Part shown: piece after piece, positions 42,901 to 50,600 of the stretch
Layout: each line of letters begins with the position of its first letter
Numbering within the stretch: position 1 is the stretch's first letter
Assembly (NCBI RefSeq): GCF_028765165.1
Contig: NZ_JARADB010000009.1
Coordinates: forward strand, 62,001 to 126,000
Length of the DNA: 64,000 bases
Origin: Paenibacillus sp. MAHUQ-63
GTDB taxonomy: Bacteria; Bacillota; Bacilli; Paenibacillales; NBRC-103111
Direction of reading: 5' to 3'
Translations under genes and position numbers: made by a program
The notes under the pieces: model-generated
Database searches by the model: none
What the model saw: the letters and a program-made list of their open reading frames with translations, nothing else
What the model was told of the DNA's origin: nothing

Positions 42901-44844
42901 TCCGGTATTCCGCTGAGCTTCAGCAAGTATATGGTGGCGGATACGGTGAACGATCTATCCGTGTATGCCGAAACCGAGGATGGTTTCCGCGTGGCCGGGC
43001 ATGTAGAGGCTGTGGATCCCAAGCCGGATGCCGCAGAGGTTGCTCTTACCAAGCAATTCACGTTCATACCGGATGCCCCGCTTGCAGAAGGAGCGGTGTA
43101 CCGTCTTCACATAATGGCTGACGTACAGAGCTATGCGCGTGTAGGCATGAATGAAGAGCAAAGCTTCACGCTCACGGTACAGCCTTCGACCGCCAGCCCT
43201 CTGGAAGCTGTCAGTGCTGTGAACATCACAGGAGGCTCCAGACAGCTGCTTGCGGAGTGGGCCGAGGATGACACTGTTGATTACGACCACGTTCACTTGA
43301 CCGCTTCGCCTCTTGGCAGCACATGCGCAGCCGTCGATATAAACGTTCCTCGGGGAAGCGGAAATGCCGTTATTGGTGCGTTGTGTCCCAATACGGCATA
43401 CGAGCTTCGCGTAGCGACCGTAGGTCGCAACGGTGTGGAATCGATAGGCGTAGTATCGTCAGGAACTACGTTAGCAGAAATGGAGCTTGTCCTGGATACG
43501 ACAGCGCCGCAAGAGGCCGGCGAGATCGCTGCGGCTGCAAGTACGGACAGTCTGACCGTCACTTGGCGGGATCCGGCTGACGCCGACCTGCACCAAGTGC
43601 TCGTCGCCTGGAAGAAGAAAGGCGAAGCTCGTTATTCGCCGGTCACCTATGTGGACCGGGGCGTGCAGTCTTGGCGCATCGACGGGCTGGAGCCGGCAAC
43701 CGACTATGAAATCCGGCTGCTGACGGCGGATTCGTACAGGAATACATCGAACGGAGCTACCGTTCAAGCAGCGACCAAGAACGGCGGCGGCGGTTCCCCA
43801 GGTCCGGGACCGGGTACCGGTTCCGGTGGTGCGTCAGGCGGCGGATCTGCTCCGGTGCCGGCGAAAGAGGAGACGGCGGAACTCGAATTGACGGGCCATT
43901 CGCAGGAATGGTCCGGGTTCGAAGGGCGTGTCCGGGTGTCGATTCCGGACGGAGCCTTCCTGCCTGGACGCAAGCTGACAGCCATCCGGGTCCTGGTGTC
44001 CGCAGCCTCCGAATCCGGCTACAAGCCAATCGGAGATTCGGTGGTGTTCACCACCGATGACAAGACGAACCCGAGCAAGCCGCTGCGCCTGTCGATGGCG
44101 GCGGGCTTGACCGAGGATTCGGCGATGGACCTGCGGCGTCTCGGCATCTATAAGCGGGACAGCGCTGCGGCAGCGGGCTGGACGTACATCGGCGGTGTCG
44201 CCGATCTCGCTAACCGGCGCATCGAGGCGGATATTGCGGCATTAGGCGAATATGCCATCTTCCTGTACGATCGGGCGTTTACCGATCTCGAGGAGCATTG
44301 GAGCCTGCCGGACGTGAGCGTGCTCGTAAGCCGCCATATCGTGAACGGCACGGATGCCGGGCATTTCCAGCCCGACCGCCCGATCACGCGAGCGGAAACG
44401 GCGAAGCTGCTTCTGGAGGCGCTGGGTCCCGTCGAACGGCATGCAAGCCGTACTGCTTCCCGCATCAGTGATGTTGCCGACGAAGCTTGGTATGCAGCGT
44501 ATGTAGCCCGTGCCGCTGAGATCGGGCTTGTCGAAGGGGCGGACGGTCAGTTCCGTCCGAACGACGCCGTCTCGCGTGAAGAGCTGGCTGTGCTGTTCCA
44601 GCGCTTTACGGAGCTGCGCGGTTTGAAGCCGGCGGACGCTCCGGCGCCAGACGCTTTGGATGCCTTCGCGGATGCAGGCGCCATCTCCGGCTGGGCGAAG
44701 GACGCGATGGCTGCGGCTGTGGCGAGAGGCTGGCTGCAGGGAATGTCGGCTGCGCACATCGCGCCGGCAAGTCCGGCAACACGCGCACAGACGGCCGTTA
44801 TGCTGCTTCGGGTTTTGGCGCAAGCGGGAGACATCGTGAAGTAA
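36985..44844 (+). CDS. Giant SLH-anchored surface protein (2619 residues)
   Basis: Signal peptide (VLLNMSLLFGLFPVPVPAAAA). Then an Ig-like adhesin region (about 75-175), an FN3 domain (about 182-265), a TolB/WD40-like propeller with repeated LSGDGRYAAF strands (about 282-650), several carboxypeptidase-regulatory-like beta-sandwiches (about 850-1030, 1130-1220), a DUF11-like segment (about 1245-1350), further Ig-like domains, an acidic Asp/Glu run and Pro-Lys linker (about 1834-1855), FN3 domains, a Gly/Pro-rich linker (about 2266-2296), and three SLH domains at about 2431-2619 that bind the secondary cell-wall polymer. The start has GAGG 10 bp upstream. It is probably an adhesin or scaffold on the cell surface. 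Domain edges are estimates. Confidence 0.85.
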   Translation: MRRWVAVLLNMSLLFGLFPVPVPAAAAITDPPVSSPRYAKEQHTVKVGDLIALSTEETAVTKQVYDLGPIKAAAVPELAQPVINPLPAKTNQNEVQITGTAPLDAEVTIKYGLIENGMPDTEETAVASEVYGPGLGRFAMTLHLAEAGVYQVRAIAKREEQTSAETDPVRIELDQLPPYGRWMNLRSVGSTDSQIELQWDPITGETIDYYQLQWKDGESWSVLKETKDDLRFVHTGLPEEAFQQYRLFAFDEAGNASDGLLFFGSTFHSDAKEIANTSPAERHRGFWDAVMSKDGSTAAFISNSNELPGYDPENPDVERVYVYDTASGSLTNIGHLGNRYRQGEMIALSATGRYAAFETWDEGEEVNVLEVYDRTLDRHERVVTTGEGHFAHLSMSEDGSKLAFVSEAGNLVAGDTNGRLDVFLVDRSGESGGTVKRISSPEGKPETTADSEEVALSGDGRYAAFVSRAPELVPDGGAGDGKNKLFVYDTLLGQLHYQNIRQPGSDTEVTSPSLTADGRYMAIRYADYRGVEIAVLERAGTAWSKKWQWSTAASSVDLGAPHLTADGNYIYFRYENYDSLNMQAPYLQWATIRFDLADTSMYRYIGKLSADNGSISLSGDGKRGVFTEEYGGESFGTNRVFTVCLDDCSTTPPPSKDTVKRADVTIPQLVHGQAPIGSVLSIRASADAGKNLQAVIAYELDGDASIHEDTVALSLSPSNPQVYIGSYKLQEETVRVASVRVQPKGSPEAAKAASGFPVEVAGELNVKLVTDHPGHLRGSQVTVWSESRNTGRSAAFGEALEASVALAAADDYTVQITDAAGRKLLERRGVALKRAERTSIAETVSPLAEFTLHVRGSRNEEMPGVTVHFQDADGKPNYSGKTDASGAIRLRGVHSAGETIRVKLETQPPYETPEVITVTLEPGRNERTVQLNDLTDGILQGVTFGGGKAVPGAHVSIVSVSENNSTSVELVSDANGKFTFRGSPGTYVINAKRKAAPMYHNEQPQRVTLVSGETTELVVPLVNRGIGTLAIRGWLKPVDGDYGPIDVSDWRAAVHYRLTVSSKSSGMQSSQGMLWNNGGGLAAGSVKVYGASGEGFEVCLNGSEAGLTTNCTTAVLDDEWNAVAEVKLEEKARIEGAVLDLADASQYQVTAGYKEDGKSTAIYNAMVETDGHFSVSLPKAGKYELAITKRTPIGYYGGSPTYRIVTQVAEGQKLVLPPVAIPKGEVIFTGDPNNGFAVTELTVSTGQSVTLQARYMLPGAKPAVTDAALLLTVPEGTELLSDSVVLNGTTIVPGAVEGGTYRIPLGNLKPGNKGTLNYRLQVGQPADSKVEAGIAMEYRKTADASLTVEPLGSTYIHVAPVTLEVPSRTQGLEIPVSGRAPAGKEVLIFANDELIGRTVATPGGLWFTRVTLPSMESPGIWSDSAQYYRVTAKSEIDGAYIQSEARQVTADRSLPAVTEVVLRQPDGREVTFDPSKGVSRFPYVVVPSKPLLLQVKLANPERAENVRIRVGNTEVAATPAGAGLYTASLPVSSNGLGSGIYVKYNTAPAAPSPRPVPPTTAEWQAARQQLADTWRNAEFSIADESREGPDGDTVYTPTYRAVLGDKNRTAMNLRVSMKAVKITDSGTAKPYRDFTYGLNPNDLTFRISGNVALSAISQQDAEQLRAMFPQTLGGDTISTDYVTIALSLAFPEAKKANEVLGILGTLKSLLSDAGDSMTFADQLLEFQDYVINNECNLPTVNYYMRRINLLYDHAANGLLGKNLLTGIGGVVGVIDKIPNKVGNSIAAVLTALGDGILASWQADLNELKEEFEKEKKWRDDMAEAGAIERCNKKKDDDDDEDKVPPPKKPDKPDKVADPIWIWDPSGYVYEALPENRIGGVTATVLQQDSSSPEVWREWDAGWFGQSNPLTTDKLGRYGWDVPEGKWRVMFEKEGYLPAQSADLTVLPPHFDVNVGMISLAPPTASVGQVVYGSGIPLSFSKYMVADTVNDLSVYAETEDGFRVAGHVEAVDPKPDAAEVALTKQFTFIPDAPLAEGAVYRLHIMADVQSYARVGMNEEQSFTLTVQPSTASPLEAVSAVNITGGSRQLLAEWAEDDTVDYDHVHLTASPLGSTCAAVDINVPRGSGNAVIGALCPNTAYELRVATVGRNGVESIGVVSSGTTLAEMELVLDTTAPQEAGEIAAAASTDSLTVTWRDPADADLHQVLVAWKKKGEARYSPVTYVDRGVQSWRIDGLEPATDYEIRLLTADSYRNTSNGATVQAATKNGGGGSPGPGPGTGSGGASGGGSAPVPAKEETAELELTGHSQEWSGFEGRVRVSIPDGAFLPGRKLTAIRVLVSAASESGYKPIGDSVVFTTDDKTNPSKPLRLSMAAGLTEDSAMDLRRLGIYKRDSAAAAGWTYIGGVADLANRRIEADIAALGEYAIFLYDRAFTDLEEHWSLPDVSVLVSRHIVNGTDAGHFQPDRPITRAETAKLLLEALGPVERHASRTASRISDVADEAWYAAYVARAAEIGLVEGADGQFRPNDAVSREELAVLFQRFTELRGLKPADAPAPDALDAFADAGAISGWAKDAMAAAVARGWLQGMSAAHIAPASPATRAQTAVMLLRVLAQAGDIVK

Positions 44845-44849
44845 AAGCA

Positions 44850-44884
44850 AAGAAGACACCCTTCGATAACGAAGGGGTCTTCTT
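44850..44884. terminator. Bidirectional terminator between giant protein 1 and the second STAND-LuxR gene
   Basis: AAGAAGACACCCTTCG, loop ATAA, CGAAGGGGTCTTCTT, with one bulge. It separates convergent genes. Confidence 0.88.
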
Positions 44885-44913
44885 GTATAGCGCAGCTGGC
44901 ACTCTGCAAGTAT

Positions 44914-46983
44914 TCACTCCAACAGCTTCTTCAGCAGCTGCGTCCGGTTAACCGCATCGAGTTTAGCGAACATCGACTTCATATGTTTCTTGACCGTTAC
45001 TTCGCTGATATAGAGCGTTGCGGCGATTTCTTTGTTCGTAAAGCCCGCTTCCAGCAGTTTCGCGACTTCCTTCTCTCTGGAGGTGATGTCCGTCCGTAGC
45101 GAGATACGGTCAAGCGCGGCAGCTGCTTCCTCCTGAACGGCAGGCGTGCTTTGCTGCAGCGTTGCCGCCGCTTCCTGCTGAAGCAGCATCTGCTGCCCGG
45201 TGAGTGCAAGCATGCGATGAATGTAAGCGACAACCTGCTCGTTCTGCATATCGAGAATGAACGTGTCTGTCGGCGTTTCACCGTCATAGTTCGTATGCCT
45301 TCCGTTAGGCGCAATTTCAAAGCCGAGACTCAAGTGCGTCTGGATGAAATATGGGATGGGTGCCGGGGACTCGACGAGCAATTCACCTGTAAAAATAAGC
45401 GCATGCAGCAAGTGCCCGATCGCAGCCTGCTGGGAAGCATCGGCGTAATCCGCCGTATCGATCGTCTCAATGAACCATCCGGCTCGCGTATGCGCGGGGA
45501 CCGACAGACGTTCGTTCATTTCGGGCGATAAGCTGTTGAAATAAACGGAGGAACGCGGCGCCTTGCGTAAATAAGGCAATGTATCGCGGTGAATCGGGAT
45601 GACGACGGCGATTCCGATAATGCTGCCATCCGCGTCCCGCATGGCCCGGACAACGTCATAGCCGAGCGAGAAGAGCGCCTTGAAGTCTAGCTTGTGCACG
45701 GTGAAGCCGGCTTCTTGGGCCGTCAGGTTGAAATTGAAATGACCGTTCGTCTGCGGGTCGTACAGCTCGATCCGTGTATCTTTGGCTGAGGCTTTCCGCT
45801 TGGCGACGTAGGCTTCCAACTCTGCGAGGTGATGGCTGCCGACGGTTTCGTAATGCCGGGGCGAGAGCTCGAACCAGTTCATGAAAGCCCGGATGAGGGA
45901 GTCGCCGATGTAATACATCAGCTCGAAGCCCTCCCGCCGGTCCGGCGCCGTCTTGCTGCCATCGGTCAACCGCTTGTAATAATATTGCAGCGCCCTGACC
46001 CGCACTTTCTCGTAATGGCTAGGGGTTCTGGAGAGAAGCTCCCGCGCCACGGCGTCGCGCATCAGGCTGTGTACGGTATATCCGCGGTCGACCCTCCGGA
46101 TGAAGGAGAAGCGGATTAATTGATAAAACTCGGATGCCGTAATCTCTCTTTCGGTGACGAAGGAGAGGCTCTCTTGATTAAAATGACGGAGCACGCATGC
46201 AGCCTCGATATAAGGACGCAGATGTTCACCCGGCACCTCGCGAAGCCACTGGGAAATCAAATAGGGCAGCGATTCGTCCCCGCCGGGATGCTCGGCTCTA
46301 TCTTCATAATCCGGTTGACTGAACAGGAAGGTGATCAGGGACAGCGTCAAGGGATGACCTTTGGAATAACGCCAAATCCGTCCGATGGTTTTCTCGTCGG
46401 TGATGTATGTATTTTCAGCAAACCGGGCGACAGCGGTGTAATCGAGCTCGGAGAGAGCCATTCTCGTCAGCTGCCTCCTCCACACAGGGGATAGATGCCA
46501 GGCTTCGCTAAGCGAATGCCGGCCGGCGATGACCGTGAGGATGTTGTTGTCGAGCTTTTTCAGAAAATAATCCCGCAGCCACTGGTCCATGCTCTCCATC
46601 TGCTCGTAGACGTCGATAAACAAAACGACCTGACGCTCTGATGCCAATTGATTCAAAGCTTGCAGGCAAGTTACGGGCAGATCCGTCGTTTCCGTTGCCC
46701 GCCCGGCGGTCCCGGCAGGCAGCAGGCGCAGGATGTGCTCGCACAACGCTTCCGGCGTTTTGACATCGCCTTCGCTGTCGATGGAGAGCGTCCACGCGCC
46801 TCCTGCTCTGGCCAGACGTTGAAACTCGTCGAGCAGCGAGCTTTTGCCGATGCCGGCGGTGCCGAAGACATTCAAGATTTTGTATGGTTTGGGGGAGGCT
46901 TCGAGCAGCTGCAGGAATTCGTCTATCTCCCGCTTCCGTCCTACGAGCCACTCGCTTTCTTCTTCATAGCGCTCATCGATCAC
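44914..46983 (-). CDS. STAND-type ATPase with GNAT-like middle region and LuxR DNA-binding domain (paralogue)
   Basis: 689 residues from a GTG at 46983 (AGGTGAT upstream). P-loop GTAGIGKSS at 40-48, Walker-B VVLFIDVYEQ, STAND winged-helix part, a middle region (about 390-600) with GNAT-like order (GSIIGIAVVIPIH, GWFIETIDTADY, LLVESPAPIPYFIQTHLSLGF), and LuxR helix-turn-helix at about 625-685 (ITSREKEVAKLLEAGFTNKEIAATLYISEVTVKKHM). Same architecture as the gene at 34435. It is divergent from the VOC-giant Rhs operon, and the 197-bp gap holds GGTATCC palindromes that could be its operators. The ligand of the middle domain is unknown. Confidence 0.87.
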   Translation of the reverse strand: MIDERYEEESEWLVGRKREIDEFLQLLEASPKPYKILNVFGTAGIGKSSLLDEFQRLARAGGAWTLSIDSEGDVKTPEALCEHILRLLPAGTAGRATETTDLPVTCLQALNQLASERQVVLFIDVYEQMESMDQWLRDYFLKKLDNNILTVIAGRHSLSEAWHLSPVWRRQLTRMALSELDYTAVARFAENTYITDEKTIGRIWRYSKGHPLTLSLITFLFSQPDYEDRAEHPGGDESLPYLISQWLREVPGEHLRPYIEAACVLRHFNQESLSFVTEREITASEFYQLIRFSFIRRVDRGYTVHSLMRDAVARELLSRTPSHYEKVRVRALQYYYKRLTDGSKTAPDRREGFELMYYIGDSLIRAFMNWFELSPRHYETVGSHHLAELEAYVAKRKASAKDTRIELYDPQTNGHFNFNLTAQEAGFTVHKLDFKALFSLGYDVVRAMRDADGSIIGIAVVIPIHRDTLPYLRKAPRSSVYFNSLSPEMNERLSVPAHTRAGWFIETIDTADYADASQQAAIGHLLHALIFTGELLVESPAPIPYFIQTHLSLGFEIAPNGRHTNYDGETPTDTFILDMQNEQVVAYIHRMLALTGQQMLLQQEAAATLQQSTPAVQEEAAAALDRISLRTDITSREKEVAKLLEAGFTNKEIAATLYISEVTVKKHMKSMFAKLDAVNRTQLLKKLLE

Positions 46984-47011
46984 GCGTATCCATCACCTGC
47001 TCTATCAGACT

Positions 47012-47096
47012 GGGTATCCTTTATTTCCCATTCTACATGGACGGATACACGCGGTATAGATACAAAATTTGCGGAGGTATCCATATGGATACCCCA
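47012..47096. promoter_or_regulatory. GGTATCC operator array between the regulator and the giant-protein operon
   Basis: Perfect 18-bp palindrome GGTATCCATATGGATACC at 47076-47093, with further half-sites GGGTATCC (about 47012), GGATAC (47043) and GGTATAGATAC (47053). The repeats span the divergent promoter region. Confidence 0.6.
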
Positions 47097-47179
47097 TTTG
47101 CAGCTAGTGGGATAATTATGCCTTCCCGTGAATAGTGATATTTTTGATGTAATAGCAAGTTCGAAAGGTTGTGTGTGCA

Positions 47180-47644
47180 ATGAGTAATTGCTTGAGGCTG
47201 GGCAGTGCGGGCTTATATGCCCGCGACAGACGCAGACTGGCGGCATTCTATCAGTCGACGTTCGATATGCAGCTGCAGGATCCGGATGCCGATCAGGAAG
47301 TGTCTCTGCTGACGATGGGGCAGGCTCCCCATTACAGCCATCTAAGCATTGTCAGCGATCCCATCGCCGTGCGGATGGTGTTCCATACCGGATCTCTTAC
47401 CGAGATGAAGCGGCTGTGGGAGAAAGTGAAAGCCGGCGGGGTCCCTGCAAGGGGATTGTATATACAGGACGAAGGGATCTCCTTTCACTTCCCGGATCCC
47501 GAGGGTAACCGGGTAACCGTGTTATGGCCCCAGGAGCTGCAGGACGGCCAAGGCGCTAAGGATTGGAGATTGCATGGCGACGCCGAGAACGTGCAGTGGG
47601 TTCAACATAATTTGGCTAGAAAGCCGAAAGGTGGGCAGGTATGA
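47180..47644 (+). CDS. VOC/dioxygenase-like protein coupled to the giant Rhs protein
   Basis: 154 residues from ATG 47180; GTG 47171 is an in-frame alternative. LGSAGLYARDRRRLAAFYQSTFDMQLQ and FPDPEGNRVTVLWP are VOC-fold signatures as in glyoxalase/catechol-dioxygenase-like proteins. No signal peptide. Its TGA overlaps the ATG of the 2824-residue surface protein (ATGA at 47641-47644), so the two are translated together. Why a cytoplasmic VOC protein is coupled to a wall-anchored giant protein is unclear. Confidence 0.82.
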   Translation: MSNCLRLGSAGLYARDRRRLAAFYQSTFDMQLQDPDADQEVSLLTMGQAPHYSHLSIVSDPIAVRMVFHTGSLTEMKRLWEKVKAGGVPARGLYIQDEGISFHFPDPEGNRVTVLWPQELQDGQGAKDWRLHGDAENVQWVQHNLARKPKGGQV

Positions 47645-50600
47645 GCAGGACATGGAATTGCCATAGGATTATGGCGGCGGTACTTATTTTAAGCATGATC
47701 ATGACCTCGTCATTTCCGTCGCTATGGCTGACCGAAGCGTCGGCAGCGGGGAATGGGGGACAAGGCTCCGTTATCTCCGGGGACAGTGTGACGAAAGAGA
47801 TATGGCCCGATTGGGCGAAGAAGGAAATTGAGGAGCTGCTCGCAGCAGGGCTTATTGCCGGGTATGAGGACGGGAGCTTTAGACCGGACCGATTGGTAAC
47901 GAGAGCGGAGCTGATCGCGTTAACGGCTCGCCTGAACGACGCCTTGCAGCCGGAAACGGATGAACAGTCCCTGAATGTAACCTTCCGGGATGTTCAGGAC
48001 GAATGGTTTGCGGCGGATGTGCAGAAGGCTGCCCGGCTGGGCTGGGTGCAGAGTTCGGCCGACGGCCAGTTCCGGCCGAACGCGCCGGTAACCCGTGCCG
48101 AGGCAGCGGTTATTATGAACCGGCTGCTGAAGCTGGATGCGCAGGGGGCCGAGTCTTTCAAGGATGCGTCAGTCATCCCGGCTTGGGCGGCGGAAGCTGT
48201 CGCAGCGATGTCTAAGGCCGGGATGATCGGCGGTTATCCCGATGGCACCTTTCAGGGAGACAGACCGCTGACGCGCGCGGAGATTGCCGTGATTTTGCAC
48301 CGGATATGGGTGTATTGGAAAGATAAGCAGGAGCAGGCGTTGACCGTCAACGTGCAGGGGCTGCAGGGCGAACCATTAGCCGGTGCGCATGTTACGGTGC
48401 ACGACAAAGGCGACCGTTCCGTCCGCTTGTGGGGGATGACGAATGCCGAGGGCCAGCTTTCCTTGCAGCTGCCTTACGGTCAATATGAAATAACGGCAGG
48501 TGCTGACGGTCTTGCCGCTCATGAGGCGGTACATTTCCGCAAGGGCGTGCAGACCGCTGAGTTGAAAGCTGTGGAGGCCGCAGCATTCAAGGGAGTGCTG
48601 AAGGGCGAAGACGGAAAAGGGGCGGCAGGCGTTCTGCTCGCTTTCGCTACGAATCCTACCTTCTTTACGGTTACCGATGCTCAAGGCGCATTTACAGTTT
48701 ATGTGCTGCCTGACCGCAATTACCGGGGGATGGTGCTGGAGGACCGATCTGCATCGACCCTCTATAGCGGGCAGGTTCCGCCTGTGCTTCGTTATTTGGA
48801 CGGCAAGTCGTCCGAACCTGACGGATGCCAATGCCGCATTCAGGAATGGAAGCAGGAGTTGAAGGGAGCGAAGGCGGGGCAAGTCACCGATCTGGGATCC
48901 GTTGAGCTCGCGGATATCAACAAGCCTCCAGGTCATGGAGGCGGAGGTGGAAGTGGCGGTCATGGCGGCGGAGGCGGCAATGGCAACGGCAATGGTAATG
49001 GCAACGGTAATGGTGGTGGCACGCCTGACCGGACGCCGCCGGCCGTACCAGGTACGCTTACGGCAAGCGCCAAAACCGCAGCAGTTGAGCTGCATTGGCA
49101 GCAGGTGCCGGATGCCGACTTAGCCGGTTATCGATTATACACGTCAACGAATGGGGGCTTGCTTTGGGGGCCTGCCCAGCCGTTAGGGAAAGTGATTCAG
49201 TATACGGCGGAAGGACTGGTTCCCGGTACGCTGTACACGTTCGCCGTCACAGCGGTGGATGCGGCAGGCAACGAATCGGCGAAGTCGAACGTCGCGAATG
49301 CCGTGCCGCTCGCTGCTGTTGACTCGACGCCGCCGGACGTCCCTAGCGGATTGACGGCAGCAGCCGGGATGCAGACCGTCGGTCTTAGCTGGCAGGCGGT
49401 CAGCAGCAGCGATTTGGCCGGATACTATGTGTATACCTCGCATGATTTCGGCGCAACGTGGTCGTCTCCGCCTGCGACCGTTACGGGAACGACTTACAGC
49501 GCGCTGAACCTTACGGCCGGCGTACCGTATACGTTCGCGGTGTCGGCGGTGGACGGCAGCGGGAATGAATCCGCCAAATCGTCTCCCGTCACTTCCGTAC
49601 CGCTTCCAGGTATCGATGTTACGCCGCCGGCGGCTCCCGGCGGTCTGCATGCCGTGTCAGGCGTCGGCCGTGTGGATCTGTCATGGCTGGCAGGCAGCGA
49701 GCCGGATTTGGCCGGATACCGCATTCATACATCGACGGATTATGGCCTCACATGGGGCGCGCCTTCCGTCACAGTCACCGGAACGACGTATTCGGTGACG
49801 CAGTTAACCTACGGCGTAACGTATACGTTTGCCGTTACAGCGCTGGACTTGAGCGGCAATGAATCGCCGAAATCCTCCTCCGTTCAGGCGGTACCGCTTG
49901 CCGAGCCCGATCATACGGCGCCTGAGGTGCCGGCGGAATTGGCCGCCACAGCGGCTGCAGGCAAAGTCAGCCTGCAGTGGCGCAGCGTAACGGATCTCGA
50001 TCTGGCCGGTTATATCGTCTATTATTCGGGGGACGGCGGAGCCTCATGGACAGCAATTCCGACCGGGGGAACCGTACCTGCATATGAGGTAAGCGGACTG
50101 ACTCCGGGTACATCCTATCTCTTCGCCGTTGCGGCCAAGGATCTGGCTGGCAATGAATCCGACCGGTCGGCTGCCGTTTCTGCAACCGTCACGCTCCCGT
50201 TGGAGCTTCCGCCCGATCCGGGCGAAGTGGCGACCGAGATTCCGGCTGACGGCACAGCGAAATTCGCCGACAATAATGCTTTCATCTACAGCGGAAGCAA
50301 TCCGATTCAGACCGGCGTTACGCCGGGAGCGATGGAGCCGGAACGGCTCTCGGTGCTGCGGGGCTTGGCGCTGGATGAAGAAGGGAAGCCTCTCGCTGGG
50401 ATAACGGTTTCCATTGTCGGCCACGAGGAGTTTGGACACACCTTGACGCGTGCCGACGGCATGTTCGATTTGGCCGTCAATGGCGGTTCGAATGTCACTG
50501 TTCATTATGAAAAGCAAGGCTACATGGCTATTGGGCGCAAAGTGCATGCATCCTGGGAGAGCTATGTGACGCTGCCTGATGTCGTGCTCAAAGCGTTCGA

